The notes: generated by a model from the sequence alone, not told the origin. Shown: positions 1 through 14,254, counted from the first letter of the stretch. The stretch: 64,000 nucleotides of DNA from Enterobacter cancerogenus (GCF_019047785.1 NZ_CP077290.1:2728001-2792000), one strand, 5' to 3'. Numbers and translations are program-made.

Positions 1-452
1 CCCAGGATGGGGCCGACCAGCCCCGGCATGGTCACGAAGTTAAGAACCGGCAGCAGTTCGCTGCGCGGATAGGCGCGTAGCAATGCCAGACGCGCCACGG
101 GCATCATCATCGCCCCGCCTATCCCCTGAAGGACGCGAAAGATAACCAGCTCCGTCAATGAGGTGGAGAGCGCGCAGGCCAGAGAGCCGAGCGTGAACAG
201 CGTTACCGCCAGCATGAACACTTTACGGGTACCGAAGCGATCGGCCAGCCATCCGCTGACCGGGATCAGCATGGCGACGGTTAAGGTATAGCTAATGATG
301 GCAGACTGCATCGCCAGCGGAGAGCGGTTAAGGCTTTGCGCAATGGCTGGTAGCGCGGTATTAAGGATGGTGGCATCCAGCGCTTGCATAAAGAACGCCA
401 TGGCTGCAATCCACGGCAGCCCGGCCATACTGCGCGCTTTTTTCTCTGTCAT
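1..452 (-). CDS. hsrA: MFS multidrug-type transporter HsrA, N-terminal 150 residues (gene runs off the window)
   Basis: An inner-membrane proton-driven efflux protein of the DHA2 (14-helix, EmrB/QacA) type. The visible 150 residues start [20 protein letters not shown] and contain the [15 protein letters not shown] segment of TM1 and the motif A loop [13 protein letters not shown] between TM2 and TM3; the rest lies beyond position 1. The ATG at 450-452 overlaps the TGA of yieP at 449-451, so the two genes are translationally coupled. In E. coli the same pair, yieP-hsrA, sits divergently upstream of rrnC. The substrate is not known; the E. coli homologue is named for homocysteine resistance and is often listed as a drug transporter. 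The family is certain; the function is weakly known. Confidence 0.9.
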   Translation of the reverse strand, partial: MTEKKARSMAGLPWIAAMAFFMQALDATILNTALPAIAQSLNRSPLAMQSAIISYTLTVAMLIPVSGWLADRFGTRKVFMLAVTLFTLGSLACALSTSLTELVIFRVLQGIGGAMMMPVARLALLRAYPRSELLPVLNFVTMPGLVGPIL

Positions 453-1156
453 TTATTTACCTGCTGGTGGTCTGGTGCGGCGAGTAACGTCTGACATGCG
501 CTCAGGGCACGTGGCCCGTCGCTATCCTGAATGGCATCGACAATGGCCTGATGCAAATCGAGCTTCACCACTTCGTTTTGGGTAATCGAGGTGAAGTAGG
601 TGTGGTACACCGAGTGGAATAATGAGGCAAAGGAGGTCAGGAACGGATTGGCGCTCATCGCGTAAATATGTTCATGCCAGGCCATATCGACTTCTATCCA
701 GCGCTCGCGATTGAAGTGCTTTTTAAGGAAGACCATCTCTTCCATTAAGGTATTGAGCTGCGCTTTTTGCTCCGCAGTGCCGAGCGTGGCGGCAAGAAAA
801 CAGGCCTGAGGCTCAAGGCTGCTGCGCATCACCAGAAAATGATCCACGACCTGGTGGAAATTGTCTTCCGTCATCCACCATGACAGAAGCTCTTGATCGA
901 GGAAGTTCCAGTTACTCTGAGGCATAACGCGCGTGCCGATTCGCGGACGGGGGAGAACCATTCCTTTTGCGGTTAACGTTTTCACCGCTTCGCGAACGGC
1001 GGTTCGGCTTACGCCAAACTGTTCGCCCAGCTCCATTTCACCCGGCAGGATGCAGCCAGGGGCATATTTGCCCGCTAAGATCAGCTGAGCCAGCTTTTCA
1101 GCCAGCACATACGATAAGTTTTTTTGTGCTGCCAGCTGCTGTGCGCTTAAGGGCAT
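449..1156 (-). CDS. yieP: GntR/FadR-family transcriptional regulator YieP
   Basis: A DNA-binding regulator of 235 residues. Residues about 14-75 form the winged helix of GntR proteins, with the recognition part [17 protein letters not shown] and the wing PRPRIGTRV. The C-terminal half (about 100-225) has the all-helical FCD effector domain, with metal-ligand style His residues in [10 protein letters not shown] and [16 protein letters not shown]. The start is an ATG at 1156 with AGGAAT upstream. It lies divergent from the rRNA operon and its stop overlaps the hsrA start, so it probably controls hsrA; that target is inferred from position. Its effector is unknown. Confidence 0.92.
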   Translation of the reverse strand: MPLSAQQLAAQKNLSYVLAEKLAQLILAGKYAPGCILPGEMELGEQFGVSRTAVREAVKTLTAKGMVLPRPRIGTRVMPQSNWNFLDQELLSWWMTEDNFHQVVDHFLVMRSSLEPQACFLAATLGTAEQKAQLNTLMEEMVFLKKHFNRERWIEVDMAWHEHIYAMSANPFLTSFASLFHSVYHTYFTSITQNEVVKLDLHQAIVDAIQDSDGPRALSACQTLLAAPDHQQVNK

Positions 1157-1305
1157 CGTTCTTATTCCTTAATTATTCATGCCGGTAATTATGCCATCTG
1201 AAGTGTGAATGTGGTTGCAGATACATCAAATAGAACAATTTGTAGCTTGGATTCACCGCTATTGGTGAAAAAAAACACGGTCGAAAACTTTTTTTAAATT
1301 TCCTC

Positions 1306-1333
1306 TTGTCACTTCAGAATAACTCCCTATAAT
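1306..1333 (+). promoter_or_regulatory. rRNA operon promoter P1
   Basis: The -35 hexamer TTGTCA (1306-1311) and the -10 hexamer TATAAT (1328-1333) are separated by 16 bp, the spacing typical of rrn P1 promoters. GCGCCTCC follows as the discriminator region. The A/T-rich tract at 1264-1303, just upstream of -35, fits an UP element. FIS sites would be expected further upstream (about 1180-1265) but I cannot assign them confidently. Confidence 0.93.
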
Positions 1334-1425
1334 GCGCCTCCACTGACACGGAACAATGGCTTACAGGCCGCCGGGTTAGCGGGGTTCAGCGATGAACGCC
1401 GGCAGAGAAAAGCGAAAATAAACGC

Positions 1426-1453
1426 TTGACTCTGAATGAGGAAAACGTATTAT
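1426..1453 (+). promoter_or_regulatory. rRNA operon promoter P2
   Basis: The -35 hexamer TTGACT (1426-1431) and the -10 hexamer TATTAT (1448-1453) have a 16 bp spacer. It lies 120 bp downstream of P1, as in E. coli rrn operons, and is expected to provide the weaker, less growth-regulated transcription. Confidence 0.88.
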
Positions 1454-1491
1454 ACGGGACCTCGCAACGGTGAGCGAAAGCCGCGTTGCAC

Positions 1492-1503
1492 TGCTCTTTA
1501 ACA
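1492..1503 (+). promoter_or_regulatory. boxA antitermination element of the rRNA leader
   Basis: TGCTCTTTAACA matches the rrn boxA core, which as RNA recruits NusB/NusE and the antitermination complex. It lies between P2 and the 16S gene; the upstream GGTGAGCGAAAGCCG tract could form boxB. Confidence 0.85.
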
Positions 1504-1635
1504 ATTTATCAGACAATCTGTGTGGGCACTCAAAGTGACATGGATTCTTAACGTCGCAAGACGAAAAATGAATACCAAGTCTCTGAGTGAACATACGTAA
1601 TTCATTACGAAGTTTAATTCACGAGCATCAAACTT

Positions 1636-3175
<1,540 letters not shown>

Positions 3176-3244
3176 CCTTAAAGAACCTGCCTTTGTAGTG
3201 CTCACACAGATTGTCTGATGAAATACAGCAGTAAAAATCTCTGC

Positions 3245-3321
<77 letters not shown>

Positions 3322-3367
3322 AACTCCTTTTTGAAGGATGAGCGGTACAGAGATTAGTGTTTACGAT

Positions 3368-3443
3368 GGGGTTATAGCTCAGCTGGGAGAGCGCCTGCCT
3401 TGCACGCAGGAGGTCTGCGGTTCGATCCCGCATAGCTCCACCA
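3368..3443 (+). tRNA. alaT: tRNA-Ala (anticodon UGC)
   Basis: A 76-nt tRNA with encoded CCA; the anticodon TGC is at 3401-3403. The acceptor stem reads GGGGTTA against TAGCTCC, so position 5 is a G-U wobble where, from memory, E. coli has C-G. The other arms look canonical. Confidence 0.97.
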
Positions 3444-3505
3444 TCCTTTTACTGCGAAAACAAGAAAACTTCAGAGTGAACCTGAAAAGGTGCACTGCGA
3501 AGTTT

Positions 3506-3517
3506 TGCTCTTTAAAA
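3506..3517 (+). promoter_or_regulatory. spacer boxA before 23S
   Basis: TGCTCTTTAAAA is the second boxA-type antitermination element, found in the spacer between tRNA-Ala and 23S of enteric rrn operons. Confidence 0.75.
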
Positions 3518-3624
3518 ATCTGGATCAAGCTGAAAATTGAAACGACACACAGTTAATGTGTGTTCGAGTCTCTCAAATTTTCGCAAGTCGAGGGTGAATC
3601 GAAAGAAACATCTTCGGGTTGTGA

Positions 3625-6530
<2,906 letters not shown>

Positions 6531-6600
6531 ACAACGCCGAAGCTGTTTCGGCGAAGAGACAGACAATCAAATTTCAGCTCTGATACAGATTAACAGAATT

Positions 6601-6720
6601 TGCCTGGCGGCTTTAGCGCGGTGGTCCCACCTGACCCCATGCCGAACTCAGAAGTGAAACGCCGTAGCGCCGATGGTAGTGTGGGGTCTCCCCATGTGAG
6701 AGTAGGGAACTGCCAGGCAT
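6601..6720 (+). rRNA. rrf: 5S ribosomal RNA
   Basis: 120 nt from TGCCTGGCGGCTTTAGCGCG to AACTGCCAGGCAT. The ends pair to form helix I, and the internal GGTGGTCCCACCTGACCCCA is the standard gamma-proteobacterial 5S sequence. Confidence 0.97.
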
Positions 6721-6734
6721 CAAACAAGTAAAGA

Positions 6735-6759
6735 GGCCATCCGGAAGGATGGCCTTTTT
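6735..6759 (+). terminator. rRNA operon intrinsic terminator
   Basis: A perfect 8-bp stem GGCCATCC / GGATGGCC with loop GGAA is followed by TTTTT, 14 nt after 5S. It also faces the 3' end of mobB, which converges on it. Confidence 0.93.
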
Positions 6760-6815
6760 GCGTTTATACGATGCATAAAATTCAGTTCGGGTAAGGCTAA
6801 TTCGCTATCCGGCAA

Positions 6816-7319
6816 TCAGGCCGCACACCACCCCACAATAAACGCCGCAATCTCATCGATATTGTTCAAATCCAAAACCGGCACGTCCAGCGACAACGCA
6901 ATATCACTGGCCACCGCAATCACATGCTCGTCGAGCGTCAGTTCGGCAATATCATGCCCGGCATCGCGTCTGAACAGCAGGATCTTTGCAACAGCCTCAT
7001 GCTTAAACCCTTCAACCAGCACCAGATCCAGCGTGGTATGGTCCATCCGGCTCACCAGATAAGCGAGATCCAGCGGCGTTTCGTCAGGGGTTTCCGTCAT
7101 TAACGCCCAGCGTTGCTGACTCGCCACCATCGTTTGTGCTGCGCCTGCCTTACGCAACTCATAGCTGTCTTTTCCCGGTTTATCGACATCCATATTATGG
7201 TGCGTGTGCTTAATCAGCCCGGGGCGTAAACCTCTGGCGCACAGGGCAGGTATAAGTTGTTTCAGCAGCGTGGTTTTTCCGGTGCCGCTCCAGGCTGAGA
7301 TAGCTAAAACAGGCGTCAT
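6816..7319 (-). CDS. mobB: molybdopterin-guanine dinucleotide biosynthesis adaptor MobB
   Basis: A 167-residue P-loop GTP-binding protein that helps MobA attach GMP to molybdopterin, making the bis-MGD cofactor used by enzymes such as formate dehydrogenase. The Walker A motif [10 protein letters not shown] covers residues 8-17. [25 protein letters not shown] is the MobB signature after it, here only partly quoted by position (about residues 36-60). It overlaps the end of mobA by 4 bp, so the two are co-translated. In E. coli mobB is dispensable; the same is likely here. Confidence 0.95.
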   Translation of the reverse strand: MTPVLAISAWSGTGKTTLLKQLIPALCARGLRPGLIKHTHHNMDVDKPGKDSYELRKAGAAQTMVASQQRWALMTETPDETPLDLAYLVSRMDHTTLDLVLVEGFKHEAVAKILLFRRDAGHDIAELTLDEHVIAVASDIALSLDVPVLDLNNIDEIAAFIVGWCAA

Positions 7320-7900
7320 TTTTTCTCCTGCATTGTCTGTAGATCTTCCAGCGTATTGACGTTCACAAACGCAGATTTCAGATCGCTAAAATCAACGGAA
7401 TGGCCGCCTGACTGGCGCATAAAGACCATTACCCTGCGTTCGCCTGCCGCCAGATAATCCTGCAATGCTGGGATTAGCGATCTATGTATCAACGCAATCG
7501 TCGGGTGGTCGCGCTCGCCGTCATGCGCCCAGACCACGGGGGAATCACCGCGCTGCTGAACCATCCGCTCAACCAGACACGCGGGAATAAATGGCGTATC
7601 GCATGAACAGAAGACAAACCATTCCCCCCGATCCTGCTGCATGACTGAGAGCATCCCAGCCAGCGGCCCGGGATAATCAGCCAGCGTATCCTGATAGACA
7701 GGCAGCCCGCTACGCTGATAAATATCGATATGGCGGTTAGCACTCAGTACCCTTGCAGATACCTGGCCCGCAAGCGCATCCGCAACGTGCTGCCATAAGG
7801 GTTTTCCATTAAGAAGCTGGAGGCCCTTATCTTTTCCGCCCATACGCGTCGCTCTCCCCCCGGCCAGAACGACCCCAATAATTTCCTGGCTATGATTCAC
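7316..7900 (-). CDS. mobA: molybdenum cofactor guanylyltransferase MobA
   Basis: A cytoplasmic nucleotidyltransferase that transfers GMP from GTP to molybdenum-molybdopterin. The 194-residue protein has the N-terminal nucleotide-binding signature [15 protein letters not shown] (residues about 13-27), then [12 protein letters not shown], and [14 protein letters not shown] in the substrate pocket. The start is a GTG at 7898-7900; E. coli MobA aligns from this point. It is divergent from yihD across a 68-bp gap. Its product is needed by FdoG, encoded 32 kb away in this window. Confidence 0.95.
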   Translation of the reverse strand: MNHSQEIIGVVLAGGRATRMGGKDKGLQLLNGKPLWQHVADALAGQVSARVLSANRHIDIYQRSGLPVYQDTLADYPGPLAGMLSVMQQDRGEWFVFCSCDTPFIPACLVERMVQQRGDSPVVWAHDGERDHPTIALIHRSLIPALQDYLAAGERRVMVFMRQSGGHSVDFSDLKSAFVNVNTLEDLQTMQEKK

Positions 7901-7968
7901 TAATATCGCCTCTTTTATTGTGGGTTTGACCCTGTTAACGTATCTCTCTAAATGAAAGGAGCACGACC

Positions 7969-8238
7969 ATGAAATGTAAACGTCTGAATGAAGTTATTGA
8001 ACTCCTTCAGCCAGCCTGGCAAAAAGAGCCGGAGCTGAATCTGATGCAATTTTTACAGAAACTGGCGAAAGAGTCAGGTTTTGACGGTGAACTGACAGAC
8101 CTTTCTGACGACATCCTGATCTACCACCTTAAAATGCGTGATTCTGCGAAAGATGCTGTTATTCCTGGTATTCAGAAAGATTATGAGGAAGATTTTAAAA
8201 CCGCATTGCTGCGCGCACGTGGCGTAATTAAAGAGTAA
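7969..8238 (+). CDS. yihD: YihD family protein of unknown function (DUF1040)
   Basis: An 89-residue soluble, acidic protein matching the small YihD family of enterobacteria along its whole length. The start ATG at 7969 has the strong ribosome site AAAGGAG. No catalytic motif, signal or membrane segment is visible. The function is unknown in E. coli too. It precedes srkA-dsbA on the same strand, with a CpxR-like box across its stop codon. Confidence 0.93.
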   Translation: MKCKRLNEVIELLQPAWQKEPELNLMQFLQKLAKESGFDGELTDLSDDILIYHLKMRDSAKDAVIPGIQKDYEEDFKTALLRARGVIKE

Positions 8239-8249
8239 AAGCTTGTAAG
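8235..8249 (+). promoter_or_regulatory. CpxR box upstream of srkA-dsbA
   Basis: GTAAA-AGCTT-GTAAG matches the CpxR consensus GTAAA-N5-GTAAA with one mismatch. It overlaps the TAA of yihD. In E. coli, CpxR activates the promoter upstream of srkA (yihE) that also transcribes dsbA, so placement and sequence agree with known regulation. Confidence 0.75.
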
Positions 8250-8293
8250 CGGCCCCACCGAAATCGCCACAAGATGATATCCTGAATCATTCG

Positions 8294-8299
8294 TATAAT
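8294..8299 (+). promoter_or_regulatory. -10 element of the srkA-dsbA promoter
   Basis: A consensus TATAAT lies 15 bp before the srkA ATG and about 45 bp after the CpxR box. No good -35 hexamer is present at 16-18 bp upstream, which suits an activator-dependent promoter. A start point this close would give a very short leader. Confidence 0.55.
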
Positions 8300-8313
8300 T
8301 TCCGGATGATCGG

Positions 8314-9300
8314 ATGAACGACCAGGCTTTTACTTTCCAGACACTGCACCCGGATACCATTATGGATGCCCTCTTTGAGCAGGGTATTCGGGTGGATTCT
8401 GGGCTTACCCCGTTAAATAGCTATGAAAACCGCGTCTACCAATTTCAGGACGAAGATCGTCAGCGCTTTGTCGTAAAGTTTTATCGCCCTGAGCGATGGT
8501 CTGCAGAACAAATCCAGGAAGAACATCAGTTCGCCCACGATCTGCTGAATGACGATGTTCCCGTTGCCGCGCCGCTGATGTTCGATACTCAAACGCTGCT
8601 TACGCACCAGGGATTTTACTACGCCGTATTTCCAAGCCTGGGTGGCCGGCAGTTTGAAGCCGATAATATCGATCAGATGGAGTGGGTTGCGCGCTACCTT
8701 GGCCGCATTCATCAAACGGGACGCAAAACGCCGTTTATTGCACGCCCGACAATCGGTATTCAGGAATACCTTCTTGAACCCCGCCAGGTATTTGCTGCCT
8801 CAACCCTTATTCCTAAAGCATTAAAAGATGATTTTCTTAATGCGACCGATAAACTGATTGATACGGTGACTGCCTGCTGGCGGGATGATATTCCCACCTT
8901 GCGGCTGCATGGTGATTGCCACGCCGGGAATATCCTCTGGCGCGATGGTCCGCTGTTTGTCGATCTCGACGATGCCCGTATGGGGCCAGCTGTTCAGGAT
9001 CTGTGGATGCTGCTTAACGGCGATAAAGCCGAGCAGCGAATGCAACTTGAAACCATCATTGAAGCTTACGAAGAATTCAGCCCGTTCGATTCAGACGAAA
9101 TTGCCTTGATTGAACCTTTACGTGCGATGCGTTTTGTTTATTATCTCGCATGGTTAATCAGGCGTTGGGATGACCCCGCATTTCCCCGGAATTTCCCATG
9201 GCTTACCGGGGAGGATTACTGGCGTAACCAGATATCCACATTTACCGAGCAGGTTAAGGTTTTACAGGAACCCCCTTTGCAATTAACGCCGATGTATTAA
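8314..9300 (+). CDS. srkA: stress response serine/threonine kinase SrkA (RdoA/YihE)
   Basis: A cytoplasmic protein kinase of the choline/aminoglycoside kinase fold, linked in E. coli to protection from stress-induced death and to the Cpx response. The 328-residue protein has the catalytic loop HGDCHAGN (residues 199-206, catalytic Asp201) and the metal-binding segment FVDLDDA with Asp217. It is followed after 27 bp by dsbA, an operon conserved in enterics. The length matches the E. coli protein. Confidence 0.95.
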   Translation: MNDQAFTFQTLHPDTIMDALFEQGIRVDSGLTPLNSYENRVYQFQDEDRQRFVVKFYRPERWSAEQIQEEHQFAHDLLNDDVPVAAPLMFDTQTLLTHQGFYYAVFPSLGGRQFEADNIDQMEWVARYLGRIHQTGRKTPFIARPTIGIQEYLLEPRQVFAASTLIPKALKDDFLNATDKLIDTVTACWRDDIPTLRLHGDCHAGNILWRDGPLFVDLDDARMGPAVQDLWMLLNGDKAEQRMQLETIIEAYEEFSPFDSDEIALIEPLRAMRFVYYLAWLIRRWDDPAFPRNFPWLTGEDYWRNQISTFTEQVKVLQEPPLQLTPMY

Positions 9301-9327
9301 TAGGACACACCCAGGAGAGAGTTGATC

Positions 9328-9951
9328 ATGAAAAAAATTTGGCTGGCGCTGGCAGGTATGATTCTGGCATTTAGCGCTTCTGCTGCGCAGTTTACCGACG
9401 GCAAGCAGTACATCACGCTGGACAAGCCCGTTGCTGGCGAGCCTCAGGTGCTGGAGTTCTTCTCATTCTATTGCCCGCACTGCTATCAGTTCGAGGAAGT
9501 TCTTCATGTTTCTGACAACGTGAAGAAAAAGCTGCCGGAAGGCACCAAAATGACCAAATACCACGTTGAGTTCCTTGGCCCACTGGGCAAAGACCTGACT
9601 CAGGCGTGGGCGGTTGCGATTGCACTGGGTGTAGAAGATAAAGTTACTGCGCCACTGTTTGAAGCCGTACAGAAAACCCAAACCGTCCAAAACACCGCGG
9701 ATATTCGCAAAGTATTCGTGGATGCGGGCGTGAAAGGTGAAGATTACGATGCGGCCTGGAACAGCTTTGTCGTGAAATCCCTGGTTGCTCAGCAGGAAAA
9801 AGCCGCTGCCGATCTGCAGCTGCAGGGCGTTCCGGCGATGTTTGTTAACGGTAAATACCAGCTGAACATGCAGGGTATGGATACCAGCAGCATGGATATC
9901 TTCGTACAGCAGTACGCCGATACCGTGAAATACCTGGTCGAGAAGAAGTAA
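9328..9951 (+). CDS. dsbA: periplasmic thiol:disulfide oxidoreductase DsbA
   Basis: Introduces disulfide bonds into exported proteins and is reoxidised by DsbB. The ATG at 9328 is chosen over the in-frame TTG at 9322 because AGGAGAG lies at the right distance and E. coli DsbA starts [10 protein letters not shown]. The protein has 207 residues: a signal peptide of 19 residues ending SASA-A, then the mature protein from AQFTDGKQ. The active site CPHC falls at mature residues 30-33, and the cis-proline loop GVPAMFVNG at about 149-157. It is the second gene of the srkA operon and ends in a strong terminator. Confidence 0.97.
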   Translation: MKKIWLALAGMILAFSASAAQFTDGKQYITLDKPVAGEPQVLEFFSFYCPHCYQFEEVLHVSDNVKKKLPEGTKMTKYHVEFLGPLGKDLTQAWAVAIALGVEDKVTAPLFEAVQKTQTVQNTADIRKVFVDAGVKGEDYDAAWNSFVVKSLVAQQEKAAADLQLQGVPAMFVNGKYQLNMQGMDTSSMDIFVQQYADTVKYLVEKK

Positions 9952-9960
9952 TAAAACAAA

Positions 9961-9985
9961 ACGCCGGTCAATGACCGGCGTTTTT
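9961..9985. terminator. bidirectional terminator between dsbA and yihG
   Basis: ACGCCGGTCA and TGACCGGCGT form a GC-rich stem with A residues before and TTTTT after, so it can work on both strands. The stem includes the stop codon and the last codons of yihG (9968 onward). Confidence 0.88.
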
Positions 9986-10876
9986 GTATGAATCTTTGAT
10001 GTTGTCTATCTGCTCGTCTTTCTCTTTCCAGAGCGTATTGAGCCACTGCTGGAAACGACGTTTGAAGTTCTTATCATTCACGTAATCGCCGTGCAGCCCG
10101 GTATCAATGGGAACCATGTCAACACGAACCACAATGCGCGTCAGTTTCCCGCTGAGCATATCGTAAAACGGCGTCTTGTCATTTTCCGGATAGCAAAGCG
10201 TAACGTTAAGTAGCTTGTCGAACTGCTCACCCAGAACGTTAAGCGCCATCGCAATACCGGCAGCCTTCGGTGGCAGCAAATTTCGGAAGGGGGAACGCGT
10301 CTGCAAATGCTTCTCGTGGGTAAAACGAGAGCCCTCGACAAAATTCACAATGGTTGTCGGGTGCGCGCGAAACTTCTCGCAGGAGAGACGCGTGGTTTCC
10401 ACATCCTTGCCGCGCCGCTCAGGGTGACGAATCAAATAGCTGCGTGAATAGCGTTTCATAAACGGCATATCCAGCGCCCAGCAGGCCAGGCCGATAAAAG
10501 GCACCCATGCCAGCTGCTGCTTGAGAAAATATTTATTCATGGGAATGTGATTGCGAAACAGCACGCATAAAATCACGATATCCGCCCAGCTGCGATGATT
10601 GCAGATAAGCAGGTACCAGTTCTTTTTGTTCAGGCTTTCCAGACCTTCCACATCCCATTTCAAATGCGGATTCAAACGCAGCAGGATCGCCAGCCCTTCG
10701 CACCAGCAATACATCATAAAATTGCAAAACGTGGAAACCGCTCGCCAGACCCCAGGCACGGGCAGCAGCAGTTTAATTATTCCGGCGACGATAATGGGCA
10801 CAGAACAGGCGACAGTAACCAGAATAGTTAAAATGACGCTTAAGAGTAGTGTTAACGCAGCGAGTAATCTCGACAT
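9968..10876 (-). CDS. yihG: 1-acylglycerol-3-phosphate acyltransferase-like protein YihG
   Basis: A membrane-bound PlsC-family acyltransferase of 302 residues. An N-terminal hydrophobic stretch (about residues 5-38) anchors it. The catalytic HX4D motif is NHRSWAD with His94 and Asp99, and FVEGSRFT (about 178-185) matches the phosphate-binding block of the family. The E. coli homologue is a second lysophosphatidate acyltransferase with distinct fatty acid preference. It is convergent with dsbA. Confidence 0.92.
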   Translation of the reverse strand: MSRLLAALTLLLSVILTILVTVACSVPIIVAGIIKLLLPVPGVWRAVSTFCNFMMYCWCEGLAILLRLNPHLKWDVEGLESLNKKNWYLLICNHRSWADIVILCVLFRNHIPMNKYFLKQQLAWVPFIGLACWALDMPFMKRYSRSYLIRHPERRGKDVETTRLSCEKFRAHPTTIVNFVEGSRFTHEKHLQTRSPFRNLLPPKAAGIAMALNVLGEQFDKLLNVTLCYPENDKTPFYDMLSGKLTRIVVRVDMVPIDTGLHGDYVNDKNFKRRFQQWLNTLWKEKDEQIDNIKDSYKNAGH

Positions 10877-11313
10877 GGTGAGCTTTTTCAGATAGTTAGC
10901 TTAAATGGGCAGCCGGCTATCCGGCGCTGGGCGCTGATTCTATCAGAAATCAGCCAGAAAAATGGCGCTTTCACGCAGCAAGCTCGCCGCTTTTATCGGG
11001 CAGACCCGAATTTACAACCGCAATCCAGCGAACGGTTCTTATATCCACATAGACTAAAAAGTCAGCAATAAGACATATTATTTGCGATCTTCATTTATCT
11101 ATATGAATTTAAAAATGAAATTTTGATTTAAGTTGCGAATGGTGCGCCTGTTTTTAAAATGAATTGAAAGTATTCACAAACTTATCCACAGTTTGATCTT
11201 TGCGAGCGATCTCCACGATCGCAAAATCTTTTGCTGTATCAGGCGCTAATAACTGATGTTTTCATCCTTATGTGGCATCCTTTACCCATAAATTGATTAA
11301 AGGCACGCACACT
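10877..11313. other. intergenic region between yihG and polA
   Basis: This 437-bp stretch is AT-rich (11040-11160) and holds no supported gene. It contains the divergent promoters of yihG and polA, two DnaA-box-like sequences, and the inverted repeat GCGATC-TCCAC-GATCGC (11206-11222) with two Dam GATC sites. An in-frame GTG at 11272 could extend PolA by 14 residues but has no ribosome site. Confidence 0.8.
11170..11190 (+). promoter_or_regulatory. tandem DnaA boxes upstream of polA
   Basis: TTATCCACA at 11182-11190 is a perfect high-affinity DnaA box. GTATTCACA at 11170-11178 differs from the consensus at one base. Both point the same way, 12 bp apart. DnaA is reported to stimulate polA in E. 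coli, so a regulatory role is plausible. Confidence 0.7.
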
Positions 11314-14106
11314 ATGGTTCAGATCCCAGAAAACCCTCTTATTCTCGTCGACGGCTCTTCATACCTGTATCGGGCGTATCATGCGTTTCCTCCTCTGACC
11401 AATAGCGCAGGGGAACCAACCGGCGCGATGTACGGCGTGCTTAACATGCTGCGCAGTTTGATCCTCCAGTATCAGCCAACCCACGCGGCCGTCGTTTTTG
11501 ATGCGAAAGGCAAAACGTTCCGCGACGAGCTGTTTGAGCATTACAAATCTCACCGCCCGCCAATGCCTGACGATCTGCGTGCGCAGATCGAACCGCTGCA
11601 TACCATGGTAAAAGCGATGGGCCTCCCGCTACTGGCGGTTTCAGGCGTCGAAGCGGATGACGTGATCGGTACGCTGGCGCGCGAAGCTGAAAAAATGGGC
11701 CGCCCCGTTCTGATCAGCACCGGCGATAAAGACATGGCGCAGCTGGTGACGCCGGGGATCACCCTGATTAATACCATGACCAACACCATTCTGGGGCCAG
11801 AAGAGGTGGTGGCTAAATATGGCGTGCCGCCAGAACTGATCATCGATTTCCTCGCCCTGATGGGTGACTCGTCGGATAACATTCCTGGCGTACCGGGTGT
11901 CGGTGAAAAAACCGCTCAGGCGCTGCTGCAGGGCCTCGGTGGATTAGACACGCTATACGCTGAGTCTGACAAAATCGCCGGTCTCACCTTCCGTGGCGCA
12001 AAAACCATGGCGACGAAACTGCAAGATAACAAAGAGGTTGCCTACCTCTCCTATCAGCTGGCAACCATTAAAACAGACGTTGAGCTGGAACTGACCTGCG
12101 AGCAGCTTCATGTTCAGGAGCCTGCTGCTGAAGAGCTGCTCGGCCTGTTTAAGAAATACGAATTCAAGCGCTGGACCGCCGATGTCGAAGCCGGCAAATG
12201 GCTTCAGGCTAAAGGGTCTAAACCGGCGGCGAAGGTGAAAGAGACCATTGCGGTGGATGCCGAAGAATCAGAAGACGAAGAGGCCGTCACGCTCTCGTTT
12301 GAACACTATGAAACCATTCTCGACGAATCACAGCTGGTTGAATGGATTGAAAAGCTGAAAAAAGCGCCGGTATTTGCCTTTGATACCGAAACCGACAGCC
12401 TCGATAACATCTCTGCCAATATGGTAGGTCTCTCCTTTGCCACTGCGCCCGGCGTGGCCGCCTACGTGCCTGTCGCGCACGACTACCTTGATGCACCCGA
12501 TCAGATCCCGCGCGAGCGTGTGCTGGAGCTGATGAAGCCTGTTCTGGAAGATGACAAGGCGCTTAAGGTGGGGCAAAACCTGAAATTTGACCGCGGCATT
12601 CTGCAAAACTATGGCATTGAGCTGCGCGGGATCGCCTTCGACACCATGCTGGAATCCTACATTCTGGACAGCGTGGCTGGGCGTCATGATATGGATTCAC
12701 TCTCCGATCGCTGGCTGAAGCACAAAACCATCACCTTTGAAGAGATTGCGGGGAAAGGCAAAAATCAGCTGACCTTTAACCAGATCGCCCTCGAAGAAGC
12801 GGGCCGCTACGCGGCGGAAGATGCTGACGTAACGCTGCAGCTGCATTTGAAAATGTGGCCGAAACTGCAGAAGCACGAAGGTCCGCTAAATGTGTTCCAG
12901 CATATTGAAATGCCGCTGGTGCCGGTGCTGTCTCGCATTGAGCGTAACGGCGTGAAGATCGACCCAACCGTACTGCATAACCACTCTGGCGAGCTGGCGC
13001 AGCGCCTGACCGAGCTTGAGCAAAAAGCCCATGAGCTGGCGGGCGAGCCGTTTAACCTCTCGTCACCGAAACAGCTGCAAACGATTCTGTTTGAAAAACA
13101 GGGGATCAAACCGCTGAAGAAAACCCCTGGCGGCGCGCCGTCGACCTCTGAAGAGGTGCTTGAGGAGCTGGCGCTGGATTACCCGCTGCCAAAAGTGATC
13201 CTTCAGTATCGCGGGCTGGCGAAGCTGAAATCGACCTACACCGACAAGCTGCCGCTGATGATCAACCCGAAAACGGGCCGCGTGCACACCTCTTATCATC
13301 AGGCGGTTGCGGCAACCGGACGTCTCTCATCGACCGATCCGAACCTGCAAAATATCCCGGTGCGCAACGAGGAAGGGCGTCGTATCCGTCAGGCCTTTAT
13401 TGCGCCGGACGATTATCTGATTGTCTCTGCGGACTACTCGCAAATCGAGCTGCGCATTATGGCGCATCTGTCCCGTGATAAAGGCCTGCTCACCGCCTTC
13501 GCAGAAGGTCAGGACATTCACCGGGCAACGGCTGCCGAAGTCTTTGGCCTGCCGCTGGAGAGCGTGACCAACGAACAGCGCCGTAGCGCGAAGGCGATCA
13601 ACTTCGGTCTGATTTACGGGATGAGCGCCTTTGGTCTTTCTCGTCAGCTCAACATCCCGCGCAAAGAGTCGCAGAAGTATATGGATCTCTACTTCGAGCG
13701 CTACCCGGGCGTGCTGGAATATATGGAACGTACGCGCGCGCAGGCGAAAGAGAAGGGCTACGTCGAGACGCTGGACGGCCGCCGTCTCTACCTGCCGGAC
13801 ATCAAATCCAGCAACGCCGCACGCCGCGCCGGTGCTGAACGCGCCGCGATCAACGCCCCAATGCAGGGCACCGCAGCGGATATCATCAAACGCGCGATGA
13901 TCGCCGTGGATGCCTGGCTGGAAAAAGAGAAGCCGCGCGTAAAAATGATTATGCAGGTACACGATGAACTGGTGTTCGAAGTGCACAAAGACGATCTGGA
14001 ATCGGTCTCCCGCAAGATCCACGAACTGATGGAAAACAGCATGACGCTGGACGTGCCGTTGCTGGTGGAAGTCGGAAGCGGTGAAAACTGGGATCAGGCT
14101 CACTAA
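11314..14106 (+). CDS. polA: DNA polymerase I
   Basis: Removes Okazaki primers and fills gaps in replication and repair. The 930-residue protein has three parts: the 5'-3' exonuclease (about 1-290, with [21 protein letters not shown] and GDSSDNIPG), the 3'-5' exonuclease (about 325-520, with FDTETDSLD as Exo I), and the polymerase (about 525-930) with motif [10 protein letters not shown], the O helix [16 protein letters not shown], and motif [10 protein letters not shown]. The start ATG at 11314 gives [14 protein letters not shown], as in E. coli PolA (928 residues). It is followed by spf. Confidence 0.98.
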   Translation: MVQIPENPLILVDGSSYLYRAYHAFPPLTNSAGEPTGAMYGVLNMLRSLILQYQPTHAAVVFDAKGKTFRDELFEHYKSHRPPMPDDLRAQIEPLHTMVKAMGLPLLAVSGVEADDVIGTLAREAEKMGRPVLISTGDKDMAQLVTPGITLINTMTNTILGPEEVVAKYGVPPELIIDFLALMGDSSDNIPGVPGVGEKTAQALLQGLGGLDTLYAESDKIAGLTFRGAKTMATKLQDNKEVAYLSYQLATIKTDVELELTCEQLHVQEPAAEELLGLFKKYEFKRWTADVEAGKWLQAKGSKPAAKVKETIAVDAEESEDEEAVTLSFEHYETILDESQLVEWIEKLKKAPVFAFDTETDSLDNISANMVGLSFATAPGVAAYVPVAHDYLDAPDQIPRERVLELMKPVLEDDKALKVGQNLKFDRGILQNYGIELRGIAFDTMLESYILDSVAGRHDMDSLSDRWLKHKTITFEEIAGKGKNQLTFNQIALEEAGRYAAEDADVTLQLHLKMWPKLQKHEGPLNVFQHIEMPLVPVLSRIERNGVKIDPTVLHNHSGELAQRLTELEQKAHELAGEPFNLSSPKQLQTILFEKQGIKPLKKTPGGAPSTSEEVLEELALDYPLPKVILQYRGLAKLKSTYTDKLPLMINPKTGRVHTSYHQAVAATGRLSSTDPNLQNIPVRNEEGRRIRQAFIAPDDYLIVSADYSQIELRIMAHLSRDKGLLTAFAEGQDIHRATAAEVFGLPLESVTNEQRRSAKAINFGLIYGMSAFGLSRQLNIPRKESQKYMDLYFERYPGVLEYMERTRAQAKEKGYVETLDGRRLYLPDIKSSNAARRAGAERAAINAPMQGTAADIIKRAMIAVDAWLEKEKPRVKMIMQVHDELVFEVHKDDLESVSRKIHELMENSMTLDVPLLVEVGSGENWDQAH

Positions 14107-14120
14107 GCGTTCACGGAATA

Positions 14121-14163
14121 ACGCGCGTTTTATGTAAGTAAGCAACATAATGACGCGCGTTTT
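14121..14163 (+). repeat. 11-bp direct repeat after polA
   Basis: ACGCGCGTTTT occurs at 14121-14131 and again at 14153-14163. Between them TTATGT and ACATAA are complementary. It lies between the polA stop and the spf promoter; its role is unknown. Confidence 0.6.
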
Positions 14164-14254
14164 GTGACGATCATTAGAATTCCCTATGTAAAGAATGAAA
14201 AAAAACTACGAAAAGTGCTTTTTCTACAGATAAAAAAGCGGTAGAGTTAACGAC

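Noticed and set aside
11272..11313. PolA start at the GTG at 11272
   Set aside because: No ribosome site, and the 14 extra residues are not in E. coli PolA, which starts at the equivalent of 11314.
14163..14180. CRP site upstream of spf (TGTGACGATCATTAGA)
   Set aside because: Only the first half-site matches; the second half fits poorly and the distance to the spf start (about 85 bp) is not that expected for repression.
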